This document shows positions 15,978-24,687 of a DNA stretch of 64,000 nucleotides, piece by piece. Location: assembly GCF_017565745.1 (NCBI RefSeq), contig NZ_JAGDYM010000017.1, positions 1 through 64,000 of the forward strand, written 5' to 3'. This DNA is from Leucobacter weissii. Its GTDB lineage: Bacteria; Actinomycetota; Actinomycetes; Actinomycetales; Microbacteriaceae. The notes under the pieces were generated by a model that had not been told where the DNA came from, made no database searches, and was given only the letters and a program-made list of their open reading frames with translations. Each line of letters begins with the position of its first letter. Positions within the stretch are counted from its first letter, which is position 1. The translations under genes and the position numbers were made by a program.

Positions 15978-16934
15978 TCAGGTGTCGAAGCCGTGCTCGG
16001 CGAGCCAGGCGTCGTCGAAGACCTTGGAGAGGTAGCCGCGCCCGCCGTCCGGCAGCAGCACCACCACCACGGCTTCCGCGGGCAGCGAGCGGGCGGCGCG
16101 CAGCGCGCCGGCGACCGCCATGCCGCTGGATCCGCCCACGAGCAGCCCCTCCTCCCTGGCGAGGCGCCGGGTGATCGCGAACGCCTCGGCGTCGCCCACG
16201 CGCTGCAGTTCGTCGACGACGCTCGGATCGTAGGCCCCGGGCCAGAAGTCCTCGCCCACTCCCTCCAGCAGGTAGCCGTGCACGGGCCCGCCGGAGTAGA
16301 TCGAGCCGACGGGATCCACGCCGACGATCCGCACGCCCCCCTCGGAGGCCTCCTTGAGGTAGCGCCCGGTGCCGCTGATCGTGCCGCCGGTGCCGATGCC
16401 CGCGACGAAGTGGGTGATCCTGCCCTCGGTGTCGGCCCAGATCTCCGGGCCGGTGCTCTCGTAGTGGCTGCGCGGTCCATTCGGGTTCTCGTACTGGTTC
16501 GGCTTGTACGCGCCGGGGATCTCATCGACCAGCCGGTCGGAGACGCGGTAATAGGATCGCGGATCCTCCGGCGTCACGTCGGTCGGGGTGACCACGACCT
16601 CGGCCCCGTAGGCGCGGAGCACGGCGCGCTTGTCCTCGGCGACCTTGTCGGGCACCACGAACACGCAGCGGTAGCCGCGCTGCTGCGCGACGAGCGCCAG
16701 ACCCACGCCCGTGTTTCCGCTGGTGGGTTCGACGATGGTTCCGCCGGGCCGCAGGAGTCCCTCCCGCTCGGCCGCGTCGATGAGGCCGACGGCGATGCGA
16801 TCCTTCGCGGACTCGCCGGGGTTGAAGTACTCGACCTTGGCGAGCACGGTGGCCTCGACGCCCGAGGCGATGCGGCCGAGGCGGATGAGCGGGGTGCCGC
16901 CGATCGTATCGACGATGCTCGATGCGTAGCGCAT
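15978..16934 (-). CDS. cysteine synthase / cystathionine beta-synthase family enzyme
   Basis: A 318-residue fold-type II PLP enzyme. The PLP lysine is in FNPGESAKDRIA, the substrate loop is EPTSGNTGVGLA, and the phosphate loop is GIGTGGTISGTGRYL. It lacks C-terminal CBS regulatory domains. The insertion PNQYENPNGPRSHYESTGPEIW is seen in both CBS-type and CysK/CysM enzymes. The ATG at 16934 has AAGGA upstream. A GTG four codons earlier is less likely. Together with metB it can interconvert homocysteine and cysteine or fix sulfide. Confidence 0.88.
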   Translation of the reverse strand: MRYASSIVDTIGGTPLIRLGRIASGVEATVLAKVEYFNPGESAKDRIAVGLIDAAEREGLLRPGGTIVEPTSGNTGVGLALVAQQRGYRCVFVVPDKVAEDKRAVLRAYGAEVVVTPTDVTPEDPRSYYRVSDRLVDEIPGAYKPNQYENPNGPRSHYESTGPEIWADTEGRITHFVAGIGTGGTISGTGRYLKEASEGGVRIVGVDPVGSIYSGGPVHGYLLEGVGEDFWPGAYDPSVVDELQRVGDAEAFAITRRLAREEGLLVGGSSGMAVAGALRAARSLPAEAVVVVLLPDGGRGYLSKVFDDAWLAEHGFDT

Positions 16935-17042
16935 GGTTTCCTTCACGGGAAGCGGATGGGAGCGGCCCGGGCGATGCGCCCGGCAGCGGCACCGGCGGGG
17001 AGTGCCGCGCTGCGGCGGTGCGATGGGGAGTGCGACGATGCG

Positions 17043-17723
17043 CTAGCTCGAGGCGCGCGCAGCGTCGCGCTGCTGCTTGGCCAGCTCCCGGTTCCGCCGG
17101 TTGCGGTAGCGTGCCGACGCCGCTGCGGCGCCGCAGCTGGTACACCAGCGTCGGCGGCCCGGCCGCGAGTTGTCGGCGAAGTAGAACTCGCAGCTCTCCT
17201 CCTCGCACTTGCGGATACGGTTCTGCAGCGGGCCCGAGAGCAGGTCGATCAGATCGCGCGCGATCACGGAGAGCACCTCGTCCGGCCGCTGCATGAGGGC
17301 GCGTTTGAGGGTGCGCCCGTCGTCGTCGATCTGCGGGGGCGGGGGCGGGGTCAACGCGAAACGGTTGATCACGGCGAGGGAGTCGAGGGGAGGCGTCGTC
17401 TCTTCCACCTTCGCGCGGATGACGCGGTAGGCGTGCTCGCGGAGTTCCTGCATCTCGCGCAGATCGCCCTCGGTGGCCGCGGGCGGGCACACCACCCGGG
17501 CCTTGCCGAGCCAGCACAGCCACTGGGCGGAATCGACGATGCGCTCGATCCGCCGGCCCTCCCACTCCCCCAGCGTCGCGATGAAGTCCAGGCTGAGCCG
17601 GCCGCTGCGCAGCTGCAGCTTCAGGTCCTTCGCCGTCGGCACGGCGCCGTTCGGCTCCGGAAGCCCGCGGGCGTTCGTGTCGGCGGTATCGTCGAGAGCC
17701 TGAGGGTTCGCTGCTGTGGTCAT
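17043..17723 (-). CDS. CGNR zinc-finger / ABATE domain protein
   Basis: A 226-residue protein with an ABATE-like N-terminal domain (LDFIATLGEWEGRRIERIVD) and a C-terminal CGNR zinc finger. The zinc ligands are the four Cys in RKCEEESCEFYF and WCTSCGAAAA. The usual CGNR residues read CGAA, followed by the basic ARYRNRR tail. Family members are presumed DNA-binding regulators. Between the sulfur enzymes and the ATP-grasp gene, it is a candidate regulator of this block. Confidence 0.85.
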   Translation of the reverse strand: MTTAANPQALDDTADTNARGLPEPNGAVPTAKDLKLQLRSGRLSLDFIATLGEWEGRRIERIVDSAQWLCWLGKARVVCPPAATEGDLREMQELREHAYRVIRAKVEETTPPLDSLAVINRFALTPPPPPQIDDDGRTLKRALMQRPDEVLSVIARDLIDLLSGPLQNRIRKCEEESCEFYFADNSRPGRRRWCTSCGAAAASARYRNRRNRELAKQQRDAARASS

Positions 17724-17818
17724 GGCTTCTCGTTCGTCCCGGCGCCCGACGGCGTCTTTCCCACGATCCTACTGTCCATCCGCATCCGTGCTCTCGATCG
17801 GCTTCGGGCGCTCATGCC

Positions 17819-18781
17819 TCAGGCGCCGACCAGGGCCGAGGCCTCGCGGCCGACGGTCAGCCCGGAGAAGAACTCCACGAGGGCCCGGGTGCCGGGCCGT
17901 TCCGCCTGGACCTCGACGCCCGGGTTGTAATTGGTGTTGGTGTTGATGTCGTAGGTGACGAGCCGCCCGTCGACGGTCTCGATGAACTCGATGCCCGCGA
18001 TCTCGATACCGGCATCGGCGAGGAACTCCTCGTAGCGGGCGATGATCGGGTGCTCGGCGATGTCCTCGCGGAGCGAGAACCTGCTCTTCTCGGGTGCCTG
18101 CTCGTCGCCGGGAACCGCGGGGCACAGCTCGAAGCTGCCCTCCGACGTGTCGACGCGCACGGCGTAGAGGAACTCCCCGCCGACGAACTCGGCGCGGGTC
18201 ACGAAGGGCGCCGCGCTCGGCAGATACTCCTGGATGAGCGTGATGCCGTCGATCGGCTCCTCGAAGTCGTCGAGCGTCGACACGTAGTACTCGAGCTCCC
18301 CGTGACTGTCGAGCCGTCGCACGCTGAAGCCCTTGCCGCCCTGGTTGTGCTTGACGATGAAGGGCGCCGGGAAGGTGCGGGCCGCGGACGTCAGCCCGCT
18401 CCGCCCGAACACGGCGGTGGTGCGGGGCACGTCGAAGCCGTGGCGCTGCAGGAGCAGGTGCTGATGCGCCTTGCTCACCTCGAGGTCGAGCACGGCCCGC
18501 CCCCCGACCACCCGCCGGCCGGCATCCTCCAGCCAGGCGAGCAGGGAGCGGCCGTACTCCTTCGCGTGCGCGTTGCCCCGGGTGTGCGCGGACGCGCTGA
18601 GGCGCGACCAGAAGACGCCCTGGGGCGGCTCCGAGGAGAGATCGATCTCGCCCGCCGCGCGCTCGTCGAGCACCCACTCGCGCACCTCGATGCCCTCGCG
18701 CTCGAACGCCTCGGCCACCGGAGCGAACCACTCCGGGTTTTCATGGATCACATACAGCGGCAAGTGATGAGTCATAGGCAT
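17819..18781 (-). CDS. ATP-grasp ligase (RimK-like)
   Basis: A 320-residue ATP-grasp protein. PFIVKHNQGGKGFSVRRLD is the nucleotide-binding Gly-rich strand, and the Mg-binding end is FIETVDGRLVTYDINTNTNYNP. Family members join a carboxylate to an amine or thiol. The substrate is not evident. Linkage to sulfur genes may mean activation of a sulfur-bearing acid or a peptide conjugate. Starts at 18781 (MPM) and 18775 (MTHH) are both possible, and no clear ribosome site decides. It is divergent from the DszA-like operon. Confidence 0.85.
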   Translation of the reverse strand: MPMTHHLPLYVIHENPEWFAPVAEAFEREGIEVREWVLDERAAGEIDLSSEPPQGVFWSRLSASAHTRGNAHAKEYGRSLLAWLEDAGRRVVGGRAVLDLEVSKAHQHLLLQRHGFDVPRTTAVFGRSGLTSAARTFPAPFIVKHNQGGKGFSVRRLDSHGELEYYVSTLDDFEEPIDGITLIQEYLPSAAPFVTRAEFVGGEFLYAVRVDTSEGSFELCPAVPGDEQAPEKSRFSLREDIAEHPIIARYEEFLADAGIEIAGIEFIETVDGRLVTYDINTNTNYNPGVEVQAERPGTRALVEFFSGLTVGREASALVGA

Positions 18782-18844
18782 AACGCTATCAGGACCTCAC
18801 GCACCGGGCTACTGCACTATCGACGCCACTTAATAGCGCGTAAC

Positions 18845-18909
18845 TTGATGAAATACTCGGTCGTATTCGTCCTCGGCGTCATGCGTTTATCCCATACTCG
18901 TTTCATCAA
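18845..18909. promoter_or_regulatory. inverted repeats in the divergent sulfur promoter region
   Basis: TTGATGAAA (18845-18853) and TTTCATCAA (18901-18909) are perfect complements 47 bp apart. They lie in the AT-richer 199-bp gap between the ATP-grasp gene and the monooxygenase operon. ATACTCG sits next to each arm. This looks like a two-site operator for a sulfur-responsive regulator. Confidence 0.5.
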
Positions 18910-18980
18910 CCTCATCGCAGCTCCATCGAGGTGATCGCTCTGACCCCTCACCGAACCCCCGCGAAAGGCGCTCCTCCGAA

Positions 18981-20375
18981 ATGACCAGGCCCCCCATCTA
19001 CAACGGCTTCCTCCACCTCACCCCGAACCATCACAGTCACGGGTACTGGCGCACCCCGGAAGGCCAGGTGCAGTACGGCTACAAGGATCTGCAGCCCTAC
19101 ATCGACGTGGTGAAGACGCTCGAGCGCGGGAAGCTCGACGCGCTGTTCATCGCGGACGTCGTGGGCGTCTACGATCTGGAGTACGGGGACGGCACCGCGA
19201 CCATTCGGGCGGGGTCGCAGTTCCCCGGGAACGATCCCGCGTCGATCGTGTCGGCCCTCGGATACGTGACCGAGCACCTCGGGATCGCGATCACCAGCAA
19301 TATCATCCAGGACCACCCGTTCTCGTTCGCCCGACGTCTCTCCACGCTCGATCACTACACGCACGGCCGGATCGCCTGGAACATCGTCACCTCGTATCTG
19401 AGCAACGGCTTCCGCAACTTCGGCTACGACACCATCGCACCGCATGCCGACAGATACGTCTGGGCGCAGGAATACCTCGACGTCACGTACAAGCTCTGGG
19501 AGCACTCCTGGGACGACGAGGCCGTCGTGCACGATCCCGGCACCGGGGTCCTCTTCGATCCGGAACGGATCCGCACGATCGACCATGTCGGCGAGCGCTA
19601 CCGCGTCCAGGGACCGCATCTCGTCGAGCCGTCTCCGCAAAGATCTCCAGTGCTCTTCCAGGCCGGAAACTCGACGGCCGGACGGGCCTTCGCCGCACGC
19701 AATGCCGAGGTCACGTTCCTCCCATCGTTCACCCCGGACGCCGCACGGAACGACATCGCCGCGCTGAATCAGCAGGTCGTCGAGTTCGGACGCGAACCGG
19801 GAGCCGTCAAGACGATCGTCCAGCTCTCCACGGTGATCGGCTCGACCGAGGAGGAAGCCCTGCGCAAGCAGCAGTATCTGCGGGACAATATCGACTTCGA
19901 CGGACTCGTGGGGTTCTACAGCGGCGGCAGCGGTGTCGACTTCACCTCCGTCGATCCGGAGACGCCGCTCTCCGAGCTCAAGGACCGTATAGCGCTCGGC
20001 GACCACGTGCGATCGATCTTCCGCGCCATCGTCGACGCCGATCTCGGCGAGGGGAGGGATCTGACCTGGCGCGAATACCTGATCGACCACGCGCTGCTGC
20101 CGGGAAAATTCGCCGGCACTCCGGAGCAGATCGCGGATCATGTCCGGGAGTGGGTGGACGCGGGCGTCGACGGATTCAACGTCGTCCCGATCACGACACT
20201 CGGTTGGTGGGACGAATGGGTCGACCACGTCGTCCCCGTCCTGCGTTCACGCGGTCTCGCGCAGGAGGAGTACGCGCCCGGCACCCTGCGTCAGAAGCTG
20301 TTCGGCGCCGGGGATCGTCTGCCCGAGTCGCACTACGGTCGCCAGCCGAGCCTTCGACCAGCAGCAGGCGTCTGA
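18981..20375 (+). CDS. DszA/NtaA/SnaA-family flavin-dependent monooxygenase
   Basis: A 464-residue luciferase-like monooxygenase of the NtaA/SnaA/DszA/DmoA group, which uses reduced FMN and O2 to oxidise C-S or C-N bonds. Signatures include FLHLTPNHHSHGYWR at the start, LSTLDHYTHGRIAWNIVTSY, HADRYVWAQEYLDVTYKLWE and GTPEQIADHVREWVDAGVDGFN. The length fits DszA (453 residues). The ATG at 18981 lacks a strong ribosome site (CCTCCGAA). It is first in a seven-gene plus-strand operon. The substrate is unknown. Confidence 0.9.
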   Translation: MTRPPIYNGFLHLTPNHHSHGYWRTPEGQVQYGYKDLQPYIDVVKTLERGKLDALFIADVVGVYDLEYGDGTATIRAGSQFPGNDPASIVSALGYVTEHLGIAITSNIIQDHPFSFARRLSTLDHYTHGRIAWNIVTSYLSNGFRNFGYDTIAPHADRYVWAQEYLDVTYKLWEHSWDDEAVVHDPGTGVLFDPERIRTIDHVGERYRVQGPHLVEPSPQRSPVLFQAGNSTAGRAFAARNAEVTFLPSFTPDAARNDIAALNQQVVEFGREPGAVKTIVQLSTVIGSTEEEALRKQQYLRDNIDFDGLVGFYSGGSGVDFTSVDPETPLSELKDRIALGDHVRSIFRAIVDADLGEGRDLTWREYLIDHALLPGKFAGTPEQIADHVREWVDAGVDGFNVVPITTLGWWDEWVDHVVPVLRSRGLAQEEYAPGTLRQKLFGAGDRLPESHYGRQPSLRPAAGV

Positions 20376-20395
20376 GATTCGTCGCGAGAGGACTG

Positions 20396-21637
20396 ATGAA
20401 CGTGACCACCACACCCCCCACCGGTAGCGACCGCGTCGCCCGCGCACTCGAGCGGTATCGGGATGTCCTCGGCGCCATCTCCGACGCCGCCGCCGCGCAG
20501 GAGGCCCGACGAGAGCTGCCGTACGCGCACGTGCGCGAGCTCGCCGCGCGCGGGTTCGGAGCCCTGCGGCTGCCCGAGGAGCTCGGCGGAGCAGGCCTCA
20601 GCCCCTCAGAGTTCAGCCGTGTGCTGGTAGGACTCGGGACGGCGGACTCCAACTACGTCCAGTTGTTCCGCTCACACTTCATCTATGTGGAGGCGCTGCT
20701 GACCGCTCCCGCCTCGGCGCAGCGGGACCGCTGGATCGGAGAGGTCGCCAAAGGCGCTCTGCTCGGAGGAGCGGCAACGGAGCGAGGCGCGACGAACAGC
20801 GATCGTTTCTCGACCAGCGTCACCACCGCACCCGACGGGCGGCGACTCTTGAACGGGACGAAGTTCTACAGCACCGGTTCACTCTACGCCGACTGGGTGG
20901 CCACCATCGCCGAAGACGAGTCGAGCGGAGAAGTGGTTCACGTCGTCGTGCGCAGCGGGGCCGAAGGCGTCGACCTCCTGGACGACTGGGACGGATTCGG
21001 GCAACGACTGACCGCGAGCGGAACCAGCCGGTTCACCGATGTCGAGATCGAGTCGGACTGGCAACTTCCGGAGACCATCGCCCTCGACAGCTACGCCACA
21101 TCCTGGGCTCAGCAGTTCCATCTCGCCGCACTCGCCGGCATCGCCCGTGACGCTCACCGCCGGGTGACCGGATACGTGCGCGAACGCCGCCGTTACTTCT
21201 CCCAGGGCCGCGGTGAGCTTCCGAAGGACGATCCGGTGGTGCAGGCGGTCATCGGAGAGACGAGCTCAGCGGCCTACCTGGCCGAGACTCTGACGGAGCA
21301 GATCGGCGCGGAGCTCGACGGCCTGTTCGACGCGATCATCACCCGCACCGTTTCACCCGAACTCGAGGATCATATCGAATTGCAGGTGTATCGCGCGCAG
21401 TATCTCGTCGTGCGGGCCGTGTTGGATGCCACCACCCGCCTGTTCGATGTCGGAGGGGCCTCCGCGCTCTCCGGAGCGCAGGGCTGGGATCGCTTCTGGC
21501 GCAATGCCCGCACCCTGGCGAGCCATAACCCGATCCCCTACCGGCTCACGGCACTCGGAGACTACGAGCTCAATGGCCGGTCGCCGTTCCGCGCCTGGTT
21601 CAGCGGAACGGATCTGAGCAAGCGGACCGCCGCATGA
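20396..21637 (+). CDS. DszC/SfnB-like acyl-CoA dehydrogenase-fold monooxygenase (1)
   Basis: A 413-residue acyl-CoA dehydrogenase-fold flavoprotein. The region LNGTKFYSTGSLYADWVATIAED and the C-terminal FDVGGASALS...DRFWRNARTLASHNP are the pattern of the DszC/SfnB group (flavin monooxygenases acting on organosulfur), which lacks the dehydrogenase catalytic Glu. The ATG at 20396 follows GAGAGGA. It lies 20 bp after the DszA-like gene, so the two may act in succession on one substrate, as DszC and DszA do. Confidence 0.88.
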   Translation: MNVTTTPPTGSDRVARALERYRDVLGAISDAAAAQEARRELPYAHVRELAARGFGALRLPEELGGAGLSPSEFSRVLVGLGTADSNYVQLFRSHFIYVEALLTAPASAQRDRWIGEVAKGALLGGAATERGATNSDRFSTSVTTAPDGRRLLNGTKFYSTGSLYADWVATIAEDESSGEVVHVVVRSGAEGVDLLDDWDGFGQRLTASGTSRFTDVEIESDWQLPETIALDSYATSWAQQFHLAALAGIARDAHRRVTGYVRERRRYFSQGRGELPKDDPVVQAVIGETSSAAYLAETLTEQIGAELDGLFDAIITRTVSPELEDHIELQVYRAQYLVVRAVLDATTRLFDVGGASALSGAQGWDRFWRNARTLASHNPIPYRLTALGDYELNGRSPFRAWFSGTDLSKRTAA

Positions 21638-21711
21638 GGCCGAGCAGCCCCGACACCGCCGGGTTCTCCGTCCGGAAACGTTCCATCTCGATGCACAGAA
21701 AAGGAAGCCCA

Positions 21712-22998
21712 ATGAAGAAGTCCAGAACCGTCGCCTCGTTCGGCCTGATACTCGGCGCCGGCCTGCTCCTCGCCGCATGCTCCTCGGACGCCGCCGCGGA
21801 GATCGGTGAAACCCAGGGCGACACGAGTGTGAAGCTCGCCGTCGTCGTCGCCAATTCGAATCCGTGGAACACGGAGTACGGCGAGTCATTCCAGGCTGCG
21901 GCCGAGCAGCTCGGCGCGACGGATGTGCGTGTCCTCAACGCGAACGGAGACGCACAGAAACAGAGCGAGCAGATCGATTCACTGCTCAATGCCGGGTACA
22001 AGGGCATCGGCCTGAACCTGGCCGCGCCCAATACCGCGGAGCTGTCGAAGAAGTTCGCGGCCAATGACGCGTACTTCGCCAACATCTTCCAGAACGAGGA
22101 CTGGAAGACCGTATGGGACGCGGACGAGGACCGGCAGGTCAGCTACGTCTCCCCGAACTACTATCAGTCGGCGACCGACGCGGTCGACTACCTCGCCGAT
22201 GCGCTCGACGGAGAACAGACCGAGATCATAGCTCTGGCCGGCAACCAAAGCCCCTACACCATCTCGAATCAGGCGTACCTCGGACTGGTGGACGGACTGG
22301 AGAAGTATCCCAATCTCGAGCTCGTCGGCAACGTCGACACCGAGTGGACCGCCGAGACGGGGCAGCAGAAGGTGGCGGATCTCCTCGCCGCCAATCCGAA
22401 CGCCGGCGCCTTCTTCGCTACCGATGCGGCGGACGTCGAGGGCGCCGTCGCGGCGATCCGCGCGATCGGCAAGGAGCCGGGAAAGGATGTGCTGATCGTC
22501 TCGGCGCACGCCGCGGGAACGGTGGTGCCCCAGTACATCCAGCAAGGGCTCGTCCTGGCCGGAGCAGCCATGCCCGGCGCCTGGACCGGCTACCATCAGG
22601 CCGCCCTGCTGTTCGACGCGCTGAATGGAGAGTTCCCCGATGACGGCCTGCGGCAGCTGGAACTCACCCTGCCGCTGATCACGGCGGAAAACGTCGACGA
22701 CTACCTCGCCCGCTACGACCGGCCGATCTCCGAGCAGCTCAGCGCGCGTCTCATCTCTCAGGTCTATTCCGGAGACGACTGGGACTACCAGGCGATCTAT
22801 TCGCCGATCGCCGAGCTGCCGCACCTGTGGCCGGTCTCGGAGGAGCCGGAGGGATACGCGGAGAACGCCACGTTCGTGGAGCTGCGCGACTCAGGCGCTC
22901 TCGATGAGGCGCAGCAGACGCTCGATGCGCACAATCTGATCGATCCCTTCGATCCCGACCCCGACTTCTCCAGCCCGGGCACGTCCGAGGAGGAGTGA
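21712..22998 (+). CDS. CUT2-type substrate-binding lipoprotein
   Basis: A 428-residue periplasmic-binding-protein-family lipoprotein (RbsB fold) for the adjacent ABC transporter. The signal peptide and lipobox LLLAACSSD place the acylated Cys at about residue 23. The mature domain starts with SVKLAVVVANSNPWNTEYGESFQAAAEQLG, the ribose-binding-like strand. It is longer than sugar-binding RbsB proteins (about 300 residues), with a C-terminal extension rich in acidic residues. The start at 21712 has AAGGAAG upstream. Ligand: unknown, probably a sulfur compound. Confidence 0.9.
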   Translation: MKKSRTVASFGLILGAGLLLAACSSDAAAEIGETQGDTSVKLAVVVANSNPWNTEYGESFQAAAEQLGATDVRVLNANGDAQKQSEQIDSLLNAGYKGIGLNLAAPNTAELSKKFAANDAYFANIFQNEDWKTVWDADEDRQVSYVSPNYYQSATDAVDYLADALDGEQTEIIALAGNQSPYTISNQAYLGLVDGLEKYPNLELVGNVDTEWTAETGQQKVADLLAANPNAGAFFATDAADVEGAVAAIRAIGKEPGKDVLIVSAHAAGTVVPQYIQQGLVLAGAAMPGAWTGYHQAALLFDALNGEFPDDGLRQLELTLPLITAENVDDYLARYDRPISEQLSARLISQVYSGDDWDYQAIYSPIAELPHLWPVSEEPEGYAENATFVELRDSGALDEAQQTLDAHNLIDPFDPDPDFSSPGTSEEE

Positions 22999-23002
22999 GG
23001 AC

Positions 23003-23030
23003 CCGAGTGGGCGGTGCTCCGCCCACTCGG
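23003..23030 (+). terminator. 12-bp hairpin after the binding-protein gene
   Basis: CCGAGTGGGCGG (23003-23014) and its exact complement (23019-23030) enclose the 4-nt loop TGCT, five bases after the binding-protein stop. Such intercistronic stems commonly protect the upstream mRNA or attenuate the downstream genes, so the binding protein is made in excess over the membrane parts. Confidence 0.75.
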
Positions 23031-23071
23031 ACCGCATCCCACCCCCTGAAACGCAGAGGAACCCAGAAGCA

Positions 23072-24634
23072 ATGACGAACCATCCACACTCCGAACTGAT
23101 CGTTCTGGAGGACATCGGCAAGGAGTTCGGTGGACTCTCGGTGCTGGCCGACGTGTCCCTCACCCTCGTCCCCGGTGAGATCGTGGGGCTCGTCGGAGAG
23201 AACGGGGCCGGCAAAAGCACGCTGCTGAACATCCTCTCCGGGGTCTTCCCGCCGTCCCACGGCAGGATCCGTGTCGGCGGGAGGCTCGTCGACATACCGA
23301 ACTACCGCGCAGCCAACGAGCTCGGGCTCTTCAGGGTGTACCAGGACGTCGCGCTGGTCGAGTCGCGCACGGTCGAGGAGAACCTCCTGCTGGGCTGGGA
23401 ACGACGGCTCGGCAGACTCGGCGTGATCGACCAGCGTCGCCGCCGCGAATACAGCGTTCGCGCACTCGCGCGCCTCGGACTGCCCGAGTCGCTCTCGGGA
23501 CGCCTCGTCTCTGATCTCTCGATCAGCGTCAAGCAGACCTTGAGCTTCGCGAAAGTGCTCGCCACCATCGACCTCCTCGAGGTCGAGCACCCCGTGATCT
23601 TCCTCGACGAGCCCACGACGAGTCTCGACAAACACGGCGAGGCAACCTTTCTCCGCGTCGTGCGCGAACTCGCGGAGACCCAGTCGGCGAGTATCGTGTT
23701 CGTCTCGCATCTGCTCGAGGAGATCCTCGACATCACCAGCCGGGTGCTCGTGCTCAAGGACGGCCGACTCGTCGCCGAAGAGCAGACCTCCGGGCTCACA
23801 GAAGACGACCTCCATCGGCTGATGGTCGGGCGAGTACGGTCTGATCGCTACTATCGCGAGGATCTGCAATCGGCCTACCCCGGGACTCCGGGTGCGGAGC
23901 CGGTGCGGTCCGGTGCGACGGTCAGCGGACTGCGAATCGATCCGGGAGCGCCCGAGGTCGAGTTCTCCGTAGCGCCCGGCGAAGTGCTCGGCCTCGCCGG
24001 GCTGGAGGGCTCGGGGAAGAACGAGATCGGGTCGATCCTTGCCGGCGTGGTCAAGTCGCGGCATCGACTGTCGCTCGACGAGAAGACCGTCAGGTACGAC
24101 TCCGTCCGCACGGCCGTCGAATCCGGGATCGTCTACCTTCCGCAGGATCGTGCTTCGGCAGGCGTGTTCCCCGAGAAGGATCTCGAGTTCAACCTCATCA
24201 TAGGTTCGGTCCACGACCGCTATTCTCGACCCTCCGGGATCCTCCGAGGCCGCCTCGCCAAGCAGAGCTCACGGAGACTGCTCGGCGATTTCGGCGTCCG
24301 GGCGGTGGGGATCGAGCAGCCCATCAGCGAACTCTCCGGCGGGAACCAGCAGAAGGTGCTCATCGCCCGGTGGCTCCACAGAGAACCCAGACTGGTGATT
24401 CTCGATTCCCCGACGCAGGGCGTCGACACCGGCTCGCGGGAGTCGATCTACGAAGCCGTTCGCGCCGCGGCAGGCCGCGGCGCGGCGGTCATCCTCATCA
24501 GCGACGATCTCTCCGAGCTGATTGGGCTCAGCGACCGCTTGCTCGTCATCAAGAACAGGGGCGTCGTCGCCGATATCCGTACTCCTCCGCAGGCCAAGCC
24601 GCAGGAGGACGAGGTCGTGGCCCACATGTTCTAG
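23072..24634 (+). CDS. CUT2-type (RbsA/MglA-like) dual ATPase
   Basis: A 520-residue ABC protein with two nucleotide-binding domains. Domain 1 has Walker A GENGAGKST and Walker B VIFLDEPTTSLD, but an atypical signature (LSISVKQTLS). Domain 2 has a degenerate Walker A (GLEGSGKNEIG), a good signature LSGGNQQKV and Walker B LVILDSPTQGVD. One intact and one degenerate site is normal for RbsA-type proteins. It energises import with the lipoprotein and permease beside it. Confidence 0.92.
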   Translation: MTNHPHSELIVLEDIGKEFGGLSVLADVSLTLVPGEIVGLVGENGAGKSTLLNILSGVFPPSHGRIRVGGRLVDIPNYRAANELGLFRVYQDVALVESRTVEENLLLGWERRLGRLGVIDQRRRREYSVRALARLGLPESLSGRLVSDLSISVKQTLSFAKVLATIDLLEVEHPVIFLDEPTTSLDKHGEATFLRVVRELAETQSASIVFVSHLLEEILDITSRVLVLKDGRLVAEEQTSGLTEDDLHRLMVGRVRSDRYYREDLQSAYPGTPGAEPVRSGATVSGLRIDPGAPEVEFSVAPGEVLGLAGLEGSGKNEIGSILAGVVKSRHRLSLDEKTVRYDSVRTAVESGIVYLPQDRASAGVFPEKDLEFNLIIGSVHDRYSRPSGILRGRLAKQSSRRLLGDFGVRAVGIEQPISELSGGNQQKVLIARWLHREPRLVILDSPTQGVDTGSRESIYEAVRAAAGRGAAVILISDDLSELIGLSDRLLVIKNRGVVADIRTPPQAKPQEDEVVAHMF

Positions 24635-24687
24635 CGGTCTGCCTCGCGCAAGCCGAATCGCACACAAGCAAGATGGAGAGAATCAAC

